Shown here piece by piece: positions 8,333-16,071 of a DNA stretch of 37,263 bases; positions within the stretch are counted from its first letter, which is position 1; each line of letters opens with the position of its first letter. The DNA is taken from NCBI GenBank assembly GCA_003220055.1, contig QHRF01000002.1, positions 1-37,263 on the forward strand, written 5' to 3'. The notes beneath the pieces are model-generated. The model saw nothing but the letters and a program-made list of their open reading frames with translations. It was not told the DNA's origin and did not search any database. Source of the DNA: Verrucomicrobiota bacterium. Its GTDB lineage: Bacteria; Verrucomicrobiota; Verrucomicrobiia; Chthoniobacterales; UBA10450. Made by a program: the position numbers and the translations under genes.

Positions 8333-11300
8333 TCAGGCCGCGCGCTTGGGACCGTGACCGGTCAGGTTCAGCTGCATCATTCCGATTTCGCCGCTGCCAG
8401 TGAGCTGCAAATTCGAGATTTCGAAAACCGGTGCGCCTTCGACAACAGCGCCACCGGCGCTCGGGAGCTGCACTGATACTTGCTTGGAATTCGAATTGAG
8501 CACAATCGATGAAATCTCAAAAGACGGTGAGAATTCGACCGTCGCGATTTGGAACGGAACAACGACGTGGACTGTGGCTTGTCCCTGCTGTGACGGCGTT
8601 AGCTGAAGTGGTGCGGCCGCGAAATCCGAAACTAAATGCAAACCCCCGACCGTGAACGAAGGCGATCCAACCACGGTTGGACGCTGCTGTTGCGACGGCG
8701 TGAGGCGCACGCTTCCGAGCGTTCCGCCGGCGGGCTGGATCCGTGCGATCTCAAAAGTCACCTGCAGATTCATTGCCGGTTGCGGAGCTGACCCAGCCAA
8801 GCGCATCGTCACGATTTTCGAGAATGGCCTTAACTGCAACGCCCCCATCTTGAAGGTTGGAGTCAGTTGCATCGACGCAATCTCGAAAACGAACGTGAGC
8901 TGGACGGCAGTTTGCATCGCCCCGGCTGGTTGAGGCATGCCGCCTCGCCCTGCTGAAGCAGTTGGGATTTGGATCGGTTCAGGCATGTTTACTGGTGTGG
9001 TTGGTTCGTAAATTCGTGATTCGAAAACGGGCTCAAAAGACGGTTCGCTAGGTTGACGAAGCGCGTCAAATCCGGCCGGTTCAGGTTCAGTGACCTCAAT
9101 GATGGACGGTTCCTCCACAGGCGTCAACTGAGGAATCGGTTGACCCTGACTAACAGGCTCGATTTCCGGTTCGGCAATCGTTGCAGCGTCGGCAAAGACC
9201 GGCTCAATTTCGGAGACCGTGATTTCTTCCGGTTGGGCGGCTACTGATTGCGGAATTTCGACCGCTAGCGACTCAGGCTCAGGCGCAATCCATTCGGGTT
9301 GCGCAAACACTGGTTGCGCAATTTCGATCGGTGGCAACTCAGGCTCAGGCGCGATCCATTCGGGTTGCGCAAACACCGGTTGCGCGATTTCGATCGGTGG
9401 CAACTCAGGCTCAGGCGCGATCCATTCGGGTTGCGCAAACACCGGTTGCGCAATTTCGATCGGCGGCAACTCAGGCTCAGGCGCGATCCATTCGGGTTGC
9501 GCGACCATTCCGGCCTCAGGCTCAGACGCGATCCATTCCGATTGCGCGACCGGTTCGCCAACCGCTTCCACCGGCATCGCACCCTGTTCAACAATTGAAC
9601 CAACCGCTTCGAATGTTTCGACTTTCGGTTCAAGCTCGAACTGCTCGAACTGGCGCTCACCATTTCCCTCGACTGCCGGTTCCAAAGCCGTCCCGCCGCC
9701 AAAAGCACGGCCTGGCGTGCTGAGGGGCACTACTGCGCGGCGCAGTGCCGGCTCGGTTGCTTTCAATTTAAGAGAGACCTGGCGCGGTCCGCCACTCAAT
9801 CGCGGCATAACTTTCATTTCTCTGGGAGCCGCAGCGGCATATTCCATACCTTCGAACTGCGGACCGGTTGCCGGCGCGGCCCGGCGGAAACTTGGGAAAT
9901 GAATTCCGCGGCCACGAATTTCGTATACAACGAACACGATGATGCCAATTCCAGCCAAAACGAAAATTGCCGCAATTAAGTTGCCGGCTTCAAATTTTCC
10001 GCGAGAAACTTCGCCGACATGCGCAGGAGCAAGCGCGGTTGCTGGCGTGGCCGATGCCGCGGCCACGACTGGCGGTTTTGCAGCCGCGACAGGAGCGGGC
10101 GCTTGCTGAGCAGGCGCCTTGGCGGGCTGCGATTGCACAACTGCCGGCTCTTCGCGCGCAGCGGGAACGGCCGCGGACGATGCTGGCGCGCGGGCCGCTG
10201 CTACTGGCGTTTCTACGATGGGCGAGAAACTCGGCGCGGGCGACGTCGGAATCTCTTCAGGTCTGGCTGGACTGCCAGCGGCAAATGATCCCGGCGCGGC
10301 GCCGGAAGATTGTGTGACAGCGGTGCTGGCCGTGGGCTCTTCCGGTTTGGGGGCAGTCGCCTCCATTCCGGCAATCGCGGGCGCAGCGGCCTTGGCCTTA
10401 GCTTCGGCTGCTTTACCCTTCGCAACAGCTGCTCCAGGAATTGGGCTTGGCTCTATTGCCGGACTTGATTCGGTTTGTGCTTCAACCAAAGCAGTAGCGG
10501 CTTCAACGGCTGGCGCGGGCGAGGTCGCGAGCGCCGGGCTTTGCATCCAGCCGAGATCGTAAAATGAATCCGCGAAAACAACGTTCAGCGCGGGCGAATA
10601 AATTTTCTTCGCCGAAGTGATCCAATCGGTCGCCCTGGTCGGATTGTTATGTTTAAACTCCCACGCGGCCTGGGCATAATAGAGAGCCGGCGTGTCGCCG
10701 GTAAACTGGAACTGCTCCATCAACTTCTGAGCACGACTGTCTTTGCCTTCCAGCAACCACGTCATGTAGATGTCGAACTTGATCAGTTGCGCGGCTTCGG
10801 TTTTGTCTCCCCCCGGTGTCTTGCTCAGGAGCGCTTCAAACCGATCGCGGGCGGCGGCATAATCTTTTTTCTTCAATGGCACCAAAGCCAGATTGAATTG
10901 TGCCTGGCGGAATTTTGAATCCGCTTTCAACGCCTTTTTGAATTCGGCCTCGGACTGATCGAATTGCTTTTGCTCCAGCAAAATTTCGCCCCGCAAATTC
11001 AACGTAGCTGCCTGATTTGGATCAGCCGCGTCCGCGTCGTCGATAAATTTGCTGGCGGCGGCAAAGTCGCGTTGTTGATAAGCCTGCCGCGCCTGCTCAA
11101 CGCGGGATCGGGCAAACGCCTTGGTCTTGGCCGCACGATCAGCCGCTGTGGTTAACTCAAGGGCTGCGCGTGTTTGGCCGGCCTGTTTTTGTAGCCAACC
11201 GACCTCGTAGAGCGATTCGGCAAAAAGCTTGTTCAGCTGGGGCGAGAAATTCTTTTCCGCTTGTGCCATCCAGTCCTTCGCTTCCTTCGTCTTGTCTTGC

Positions 11301-11857
11301 TGGAGTGCGATCGCCGCGTTCGCGTAGTGGACTGCGGGGGTGTCCGGAGAAAGCTCGAACTTGGCCAGAAGCGAATCGACCATGTTCTCTTTTCCTTCGA
11401 GCAAATAAGTTAAGAGGATTTTATATTGAATGAGCTGGGTCGCTTCGCCCTGCAGCTCAGACGCGTTGCTCGAAAGTAATTCCTGAAAGCGATTGCGCGC
11501 CTCAGCCCAATCCTTTCTTAGAAACGGAATCTCGGCTAAATTGAAACGGGCGTTCCAAAATTTCGAATCGATCCGCAACGCTTCGCGCAGCGCGGCTTCG
11601 GCTTTGTCGTAGATTCCTTGGCGCATCATGATTACGCCGCGCAAGTTTTGCGATTCGGCGAGGTCCGGCTGACGCGCGTCAATCGCGTCGAGTTCTTTCA
11701 GTGCGTCCGGAAAATTATTCCCGTCGAACGCTCGAAAGGCTTTGTCATACATTGCTTCGAGTTCCGCTTTCGAAGGAGCAACGTTGTCCGCCGCCAAGGA
11801 ACCGAGCACCAACACTGCGACCGCCGCGATTTTGCGAATCTTCATGCCTCTTGCCAT
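8333..11857 (-). CDS. Large TPR protein with signal peptide, one TM segment and C-terminal repeat domains
   Basis: I do not recognise a named family. The 1174 residues begin with a signal peptide (MARGMKIRKIAAVAVLVLGSLAADN). Two TPR blocks of about 200 residues follow and are copies of each other: each has a LNLRG-type first repeat, a second repeat ending in FNLA, then TYLLEGKE or TWLLEGKD, and closes with FAESLYEVGWLQ or FADSFYDLGWMQ. An Ala/Pro/Ser-rich linker (about 460-610) leads to a single membrane helix (AAIFVLAGIGIIVFVVYEI, about 624-646). Next comes an acidic region with 22-residue repeats (see separate entry). The last 200 residues consist of short beta-like repeats of the type FEIASMQLTPTFKMGALQLRP. 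The start at 11857 is chosen because AAAAGG lies about 4 bases upstream; ATG 11845 and TTG 11878 are alternatives. The architecture suggests a periplasmic TPR scaffold tied through the inner membrane to a long tail; the function is unknown. Confidence 0.85.
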   Translation of the reverse strand: MARGMKIRKIAAVAVLVLGSLAADNVAPSKAELEAMYDKAFRAFDGNNFPDALKELDAIDARQPDLAESQNLRGVIMMRQGIYDKAEAALREALRIDSKFWNARFNLAEIPFLRKDWAEARNRFQELLSSNASELQGEATQLIQYKILLTYLLEGKENMVDSLLAKFELSPDTPAVHYANAAIALQQDKTKEAKDWMAQAEKNFSPQLNKLFAESLYEVGWLQKQAGQTRAALELTTAADRAAKTKAFARSRVEQARQAYQQRDFAAASKFIDDADAADPNQAATLNLRGEILLEQKQFDQSEAEFKKALKADSKFRQAQFNLALVPLKKKDYAAARDRFEALLSKTPGGDKTEAAQLIKFDIYMTWLLEGKDSRAQKLMEQFQFTGDTPALYYAQAAWEFKHNNPTRATDWITSAKKIYSPALNVVFADSFYDLGWMQSPALATSPAPAVEAATALVEAQTESSPAIEPSPIPGAAVAKGKAAEAKAKAAAPAIAGMEATAPKPEEPTASTAVTQSSGAAPGSFAAGSPARPEEIPTSPAPSFSPIVETPVAAARAPASSAAVPAAREEPAVVQSQPAKAPAQQAPAPVAAAKPPVVAAASATPATALAPAHVGEVSRGKFEAGNLIAAIFVLAGIGIIVFVVYEIRGRGIHFPSFRRAAPATGPQFEGMEYAAAAPREMKVMPRLSGGPRQVSLKLKATEPALRRAVVPLSTPGRAFGGGTALEPAVEGNGERQFEQFELEPKVETFEAVGSIVEQGAMPVEAVGEPVAQSEWIASEPEAGMVAQPEWIAPEPELPPIEIAQPVFAQPEWIAPEPELPPIEIAQPVFAQPEWIAPEPELPPIEIAQPVFAQPEWIAPEPESLAVEIPQSVAAQPEEITVSEIEPVFADAATIAEPEIEPVSQGQPIPQLTPVEEPSIIEVTEPEPAGFDALRQPSEPSFEPVFESRIYEPTTPVNMPEPIQIPTASAGRGGMPQPAGAMQTAVQLTFVFEIASMQLTPTFKMGALQLRPFSKIVTMRLAGSAPQPAMNLQVTFEIARIQPAGGTLGSVRLTPSQQQRPTVVGSPSFTVGGLHLVSDFAAAPLQLTPSQQGQATVHVVVPFQIATVEFSPSFEISSIVLNSNSKQVSVQLPSAGGAVVEGAPVFEISNLQLTGSGEIGMMQLNLTGHGPKRAA
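9282..9545 (-). repeat. Tandem 66-bp repeat encoding 22-residue acidic/proline units
   Basis: Four units with an exact 66-base period are visible; the anchor cattcgggtt recurs at 9291, 9357, 9423 and 9489. On the minus strand they encode AQPEWIAPEPELPPIEIAQP plus two residues. Three copies are nearly identical and the outer ones are diverged, with further half-units (EWIASEPEAG, EEITVSEIEP) on both sides. The period is a multiple of three, so copy number can change without breaking the frame. Confidence 0.9.
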
Positions 11858-11948
11858 CAAACCTTTTCGCAAGCCCAATTACAAGCCCTAAATTTTTGAC
11901 GCTGGAAGAGGATTTTCCTGCTCCCAGAGCAGCCGGAATTAAGCCCGC

Positions 11949-12737
11949 TTACGCGTTGAGATTTGCGACGATCCGCAAGCCTTCCAGGGTAAGATTTGGA
12001 TGGACGGCATCGATCTCGGGTAGCCGTCCGGCGATCAAATCGGCGTAACCGCCGGTCGCAATCACATGCACTTTCTTCCCGGGAAAGCGCTCGGCCTTGA
12101 TCCTGGCAATAATCTCGCGCACGAGTCCGCGATAGCCGATAACCGCGCCGGAGCGCATCGCCTCGGTTGTCGATCTTCCAACGGTCGACCGAGGTTCTTT
12201 TAAAGAAAGCTTCGGCAAAAGCGCGGTCCGTTGATAAAGAAAATTTGTCATCGATTCCAGTCCGGGCGCAATCACTCCGCCGACGTAGTTTCGTCGGGCC
12301 GAGACGATGTCGAATGTCACTGCGGTCCCAAAATCAACTACAATGGCGGGACATCCATAAAGCGCGGCGACCGCTGCTGCATTTGCCAGCCGATCCGCCC
12401 CAATTGTTTTCGGATTCGGATAATCGATTCCAACGCCAAGGTCGACCCGCGGCGTTAACCATAAAATCCTTGATCGCTTCGCGGCTTCCCGGACGGTACC
12501 GTTTTTCTTCGGCACGACTGAGCAGACAACGAAGATATCGATCCTGTCCGTCCCCGGACGGACTCGCCGTGGCGAGCGCCGTCTCACAAAGCGTTGAAGC
12601 GTCGCAGCCGTGAGGTTTGCGGTGGGAATGCGCCTCGGTTTCAAAATTCGCCGCCGGGTCGCGAAGGCGAGTTTTGTAAACGAGTTGCTGATATCGATCA
12701 GCAAGTAATTTGTCGCACCCACGAAATGCGACTTCAC
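11949..12737 (-). CDS. coaX: Type III pantothenate kinase
   Basis: It phosphorylates pantothenate in the first step of coenzyme A synthesis. It belongs to the ASKHA fold and needs a monovalent cation. The 262 residues match the family's usual 250-260. The N-terminal phosphate loop is LLIDISNSFTKLAF; the family consensus is DIGNT, so Gly and Thr are replaced by Ser. Family motifs that follow are KTIGADRLANAAAV, VVDFGTAVTFDIV with its catalytic-type Asp, and GGVIAPGL. The C terminus has VIATGGYADLI. The start is taken as GTG at 12737; a TTG about 11 codons later is possible because the family normally begins just before the first strand. It is divergent from hemB with 66 bases between them, and lies upstream of and co-directional with the TPR gene. 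Confidence 0.9.
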   Translation of the reverse strand: MKSHFVGATNYLLIDISNSFTKLAFATRRRILKPRRIPTANLTAATLQRFVRRRSPRRVRPGTDRIDIFVVCSVVPKKNGTVREAAKRSRILWLTPRVDLGVGIDYPNPKTIGADRLANAAAVAALYGCPAIVVDFGTAVTFDIVSARRNYVGGVIAPGLESMTNFLYQRTALLPKLSLKEPRSTVGRSTTEAMRSGAVIGYRGLVREIIARIKAERFPGKKVHVIATGGYADLIAGRLPEIDAVHPNLTLEGLRIVANLNA

Positions 12738-12803
12738 TGCGAAGACGCACCGAGGTCAAGTAGCGAACTTGCGACGTAATCCCCGACCGCGTAGCCTCGT
12801 CGC

Positions 12804-13790
12804 GTGCGAAAGTTGGTCCATCGTCCACGACGGTTGCGGCGGTCTCCAGCTATAAGAAATCTCGTTCGCGAAACCAATCTCACCGCGCACGATTTCGTGT
12901 TGCCTCTTTTCGTCAACCAAAAGATCGACAAGCGACGTCCAATCGCGAGCATGCCGGGCGTCTTTCAGGTTCCGCTTGGCAAAATCGTCGATGAAGCGCG
13001 ACAGGCGCACGACGCCGGGCTCCAAGCCGTTCTCCTTTTTGGGATTCCGCAAAAAAAGGATGAACATGCGAGCGGCGCTTATGCCGAAAACGGCGTTGTG
13101 CAAAAAGCGTTGCGCGCGATTAAGGAAAAATGTTCGGATGTGGTCGCGATCACCGATGTTTGTCTTTGCGAATACATGAGCCATGGCCATTGCGGCGTGA
13201 CCCGCATCGACGGCGATCATTTCCATGTGCTGAACGATCAGACTGTCGATCTTCTGGTGAAAACGGCACTCTCGCACGCGCAGGCCGGCGCAGACATGGT
13301 CGCGCCTAGCGACATGATGGATGGCCGCATTGGCGCAATTCGCGAAGCGCTCGATATGAACGGTTTTGCTGAAACCGGAATTATGAGTTACGCGGCGAAG
13401 TTCGCTTCTGTCTTTTACGGTCCGTTTCGGGAAGCCGCCGAAAGTCCGCCTCAATTTGGAGACCGCCGCTCCTATCAAATGGATTCGGCAAACGCCGACG
13501 AAGCGTTACGCGAAGTCGGCCTCGATATCGACGAAGGCGCGGACATCGTGATGATCAAACCGGCGTTACCGTACATCGACATTCTCTGGCGTGTGCGCGA
13601 GCGCTTTCGCAAGCCGACCGCGGTTTACCACGTCAGCGGTGAATACGCGATGATCAAGGCGGCAGCCGAAAAAGGCATCGTGGACGAACGCGCCGCCGTG
13701 CTTGAGATCATGACTTCGTTGAAGCGCGCCGGGGCAGACATCATTGTAACCTACTGGGCGCGCGAACTGGCCAAATGGATCAGCGCCTGA
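12804..13790 (+). CDS. hemB: Porphobilinogen synthase (delta-aminolevulinic acid dehydratase)
   Basis: It condenses two 5-aminolevulinate molecules to porphobilinogen in tetrapyrrole (haem) synthesis. The 328 residues are of full family length. The N terminus RRLRRSPAIRNLVRETNL and the strand DFVLPLFV are typical. The cysteines of the zinc-binding type are present: Cys120, Cys122 and Cys130 in DVCLCEYMSHGHCG. The two Schiff-base lysines are Lys199 (SYAAKFASVFYGPFR) and Lys252 (VMIKPALPYID). The allosteric/PBG region VAPSDMMDGRI is also intact. GTG at 12804 is chosen because it lies just before the conserved arginine-rich N terminus. The gene overlaps the next one by 16 bases. Confidence 0.95.
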   Translation: MRKLVHRPRRLRRSPAIRNLVRETNLTAHDFVLPLFVNQKIDKRRPIASMPGVFQVPLGKIVDEARQAHDAGLQAVLLFGIPQKKDEHASGAYAENGVVQKALRAIKEKCSDVVAITDVCLCEYMSHGHCGVTRIDGDHFHVLNDQTVDLLVKTALSHAQAGADMVAPSDMMDGRIGAIREALDMNGFAETGIMSYAAKFASVFYGPFREAAESPPQFGDRRSYQMDSANADEALREVGLDIDEGADIVMIKPALPYIDILWRVRERFRKPTAVYHVSGEYAMIKAAAEKGIVDERAAVLEIMTSLKRAGADIIVTYWARELAKWISA

Positions 13791-14500
13791 GGAATCGTAA
13801 CGGCGAAACGCAGGCGCACGCTCGTCTGAAACGCCTCGCTCTCGTTTGGGCTCAACGAGAAGGCTACTCCGCCTGCGCGATGGAAGTCACTTTGCCGCAC
13901 TGCCGATATCGCGCAGACCTCACGGCGTATCGCCCGAATGGAAGACAACCAGTCGTGACCGCAATTTTTGAGTGCAAACAGGCGCTGGTCGATCTTCGAC
14001 GTGACAACGGATGCACTTCGACAACGATGCAGCGTCTCGAGCAAGTTCACCGGCGACGTGAGATTCTGGAGAGAAATCTGCGCGTTCATTACCCAGCGCT
14101 GCGCGTTGCCGATTCACTCTTCGACGAATTCGATTCGCACAATTTCTCCGCGATCGACCACCGCGGTTACAAACAGGTTGTGCGGCAAACGCAGGCATTA
14201 CAAAATCGACTCTTCGATTGCACAAAATTTGAAACGTTAATTCGCTATCGCTGCGCGAATTTGTTCTTTCTCGTTTTGCCCAGCGAATTGTTTCGCGGGC
14301 CGGAAATTCCGATTGGCTGGGGCGCGTTGATTGAATCGAACGGCGAGCTGATCCTGGCGCGCAAACCGGTGTGGCACGAAATGGAGCCCGAAAGTCAGCT
14401 GCGCTTCTTGGAGCGGATTGCCGCGGCCGGCACACGTGTGCTAAATCGACAGCACGAAATCACGTTCGAGAATGTCGCGACCGCACATGGTCGATCTTAA
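13775..14500 (+). CDS. PD-(D/E)XK nuclease-like hypothetical protein
   Basis: I do not recognise a named family for this 241-residue protein. Its first 75 residues read like the core of a PD-(D/E)XK nuclease or MmcB-like fold. A helix (ETQAHARLKRLALVWAQREG) is followed by Glu37, then Asp48 in CRYRADLTAY and Glu66-Cys-Lys68 in VVTAIFECKQALVDL, which gives the E...D...ExK pattern. The middle is charged and helical (about 85-160), and a strand-rich part follows (ANLFFLVLPSE). It has no signal peptide or membrane segment. Its start overlaps the hemB tail by 16 bases in another frame, so it is probably expressed with hemB. It meets gpmI tail to tail with 12 bases between them. A DNA repair or processing role is only inference from the motif. 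Confidence 0.7.
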   Translation: MDQRLRNRNGETQAHARLKRLALVWAQREGYSACAMEVTLPHCRYRADLTAYRPNGRQPVVTAIFECKQALVDLRRDNGCTSTTMQRLEQVHRRREILERNLRVHYPALRVADSLFDEFDSHNFSAIDHRGYKQVVRQTQALQNRLFDCTKFETLIRYRCANLFFLVLPSELFRGPEIPIGWGALIESNGELILARKPVWHEMEPESQLRFLERIAAAGTRVLNRQHEITFENVATAHGRS

Positions 14501-14512
14501 CGAAGGTCGATT

Positions 14513-16048
14513 CTAGCCGCGTTTGACCAGTAAGTTGCGCCCGGTCATTTCTTTCGGTTTTTCCATTCCAAGCACGAACAGGAGCGTTGGCGCAACATCC
14601 GCCAGAATCCCGTCTTCGCATCGAAATTGCCCGGCATCATTCGCTACATAAATGCAATGAACAAGGTTTGTAGTGTGCGCGGTATTGGGTGAGCCGTCGG
14701 GATTTCGCATCTGTTCGCAATTGCCATGGTCAGCGGTGACGATGCATTTGCCGTCGAGCTCAAGCAGTTTCGGAATAATCCGACTGCAACATTCATCTAC
14801 TGTCTCGACCGCTTTAATGCCGGCTTTCACAACCCCGGTGTGACCGACCATATCAGGATTGGCAAAGTTCAGGATGATCAGATCAAATTTGCCCAGGCGC
14901 GATAGCAGTTCATCCGTTACCTCAAGCGCGCTCATTTCGGGCTTCAAATCGTAGGTGGCGACTTTGGGCGATGGGATCAGTTTCCGCTCTTCCCGCGGAA
15001 AAGCCTTTTCGACTCCGCCATTAAAGAAATAGGTCACGTGCGCGTATTTTTCAGTCTCGGCGATGCGCAACTGGGACTTGCCCGCTGCGCTTACCAGTTC
15101 GCCGAGAATGTTCTTTAGGCCTTGCGGAGGGAAAATGAACGGGGACGGAAAGCGAACGTCGTACTCAGTCAGCGAAGTGAATTTGATTTGCGGCCACACT
15201 TCCCGGTCAAAAGAATCGAAATCCTGGAACAGAAACGCTTGCGATAATTGGCGCGCGCGATCGGCCCGAAAATTGAAAAACAAAACGACGTCGCCATCGC
15301 GAACGCGTTGCTCATTCGCCTGCGCAAAAATCAACGGCGGCATGAACTCGTCTGTCTTGCCCTCGCGATAGTGCCGATTCAAAGCTTCGGATGGAGAGTC
15401 TTCGCAAATCTCGCCGCGTCCGAGAACGACCGCGTCCCACGCTTTCTTGGTCCGGTCCCAACGACGATCGCGATCCATCGCAAAATATCGTCCCACTACA
15501 GTCACAATTTGCGCGCCGCTTTCGCGAAGTTGTTCTTCGCAGATCTTCAGATACTCCCGTCCGCCGGTGGGCGACGAGTCACGGCCGTCGGTGAAGGCAT
15601 GAACGAAAATCTCATCAACGTTTGCAGCCCTGGCTGCGTTCGCGAGTGCAATCATGTGATCGTAATGGCTGTGGACGCCGCCATCCGAAACCAGGCCTAA
15701 CAAGTGAAGGCGATGTCCCCGCGCGGTTGCGAAAGTTTCCTGCGCGACGTGATTTCGGGTCAGCTCACCATCGGCAATCGCCTTATTAATTCGCGTAAGG
15801 TCCTGGAGAACGACGCGACCCGCGCCCAAATTCAGATGCCCGACTTCCGAGTTGCCCATTTGGCCTTCGGGTAAACCAACATCAGAACCACTAGCGCTCA
15901 GTTTGCTACCAGGATAATCGCGATAGAGCTGGTCGTGAAAGGGCGTGCTGGCAAGAAGGGTGGCGTCGCCATTTTGCTCGCGCGACTTCTGGCCGCCGGG
16001 ATTGATCCCCCAGCCATCACGAATGATGAGCATCGCCGGGCCGGCCAT
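14513..16048 (-). CDS. gpmI: 2,3-bisphosphoglycerate-independent phosphoglycerate mutase
   Basis: It interconverts 3- and 2-phosphoglycerate in glycolysis and gluconeogenesis through a phosphoserine intermediate, with two Mn2+. Length (511) is that of the family. Asp11 of the first metal motif is in MLIIRDGWG. The nucleophile Ser67 is in GQMGNSEVGHLNLGAGR. The FTDGRDSSPTGG segment and the late metal motifs (NFANPDMVGHTG, TADHGNCEQM) are complete, as is the terminal HTTNLV strand. The ATG gives the normal short N terminus. It is divergent from the alkaline-phosphatase-like gene, with 23 bases between the starts. Both proteins belong to the alkaline phosphatase superfamily, but this one has an intact active site. 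Confidence 0.96.
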   Translation of the reverse strand: MAGPAMLIIRDGWGINPGGQKSREQNGDATLLASTPFHDQLYRDYPGSKLSASGSDVGLPEGQMGNSEVGHLNLGAGRVVLQDLTRINKAIADGELTRNHVAQETFATARGHRLHLLGLVSDGGVHSHYDHMIALANAARAANVDEIFVHAFTDGRDSSPTGGREYLKICEEQLRESGAQIVTVVGRYFAMDRDRRWDRTKKAWDAVVLGRGEICEDSPSEALNRHYREGKTDEFMPPLIFAQANEQRVRDGDVVLFFNFRADRARQLSQAFLFQDFDSFDREVWPQIKFTSLTEYDVRFPSPFIFPPQGLKNILGELVSAAGKSQLRIAETEKYAHVTYFFNGGVEKAFPREERKLIPSPKVATYDLKPEMSALEVTDELLSRLGKFDLIILNFANPDMVGHTGVVKAGIKAVETVDECCSRIIPKLLELDGKCIVTADHGNCEQMRNPDGSPNTAHTTNLVHCIYVANDAGQFRCEDGILADVAPTLLFVLGMEKPKEMTGRNLLVKRG

Positions 16049-16071
16049 ATGCGCGCACTCTGCCGACGATT

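Noticed and set aside
9282-9545. Regular 66-bp repeats as a possible CRISPR array
   Set aside because: The repeats are contiguous with no unique spacers, lie in a coding frame, and no cas gene is present.
9219-9902. A 227-codon plus-strand frame with repeated Cys/Gly/Ser units
   Set aside because: It is the antisense image of the 66-bp repeats in the TPR gene; repeats whose period is a multiple of three stay open in several frames. It has no start signal or protein character of its own.
11928-11943. CTGCTC/GAGCAG hairpin between coaX and the TPR gene
   Set aside because: The stem is only 6 bp with a 3-base loop and is followed by AAAA on the coding strand, so it does not look like a terminator.
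12334-12828. A 164-codon minus-strand frame overlapping coaX and the coaX-hemB gap
   Set aside because: It is in another frame of the well-supported coaX gene, and its sequence is compositionally odd without motifs.
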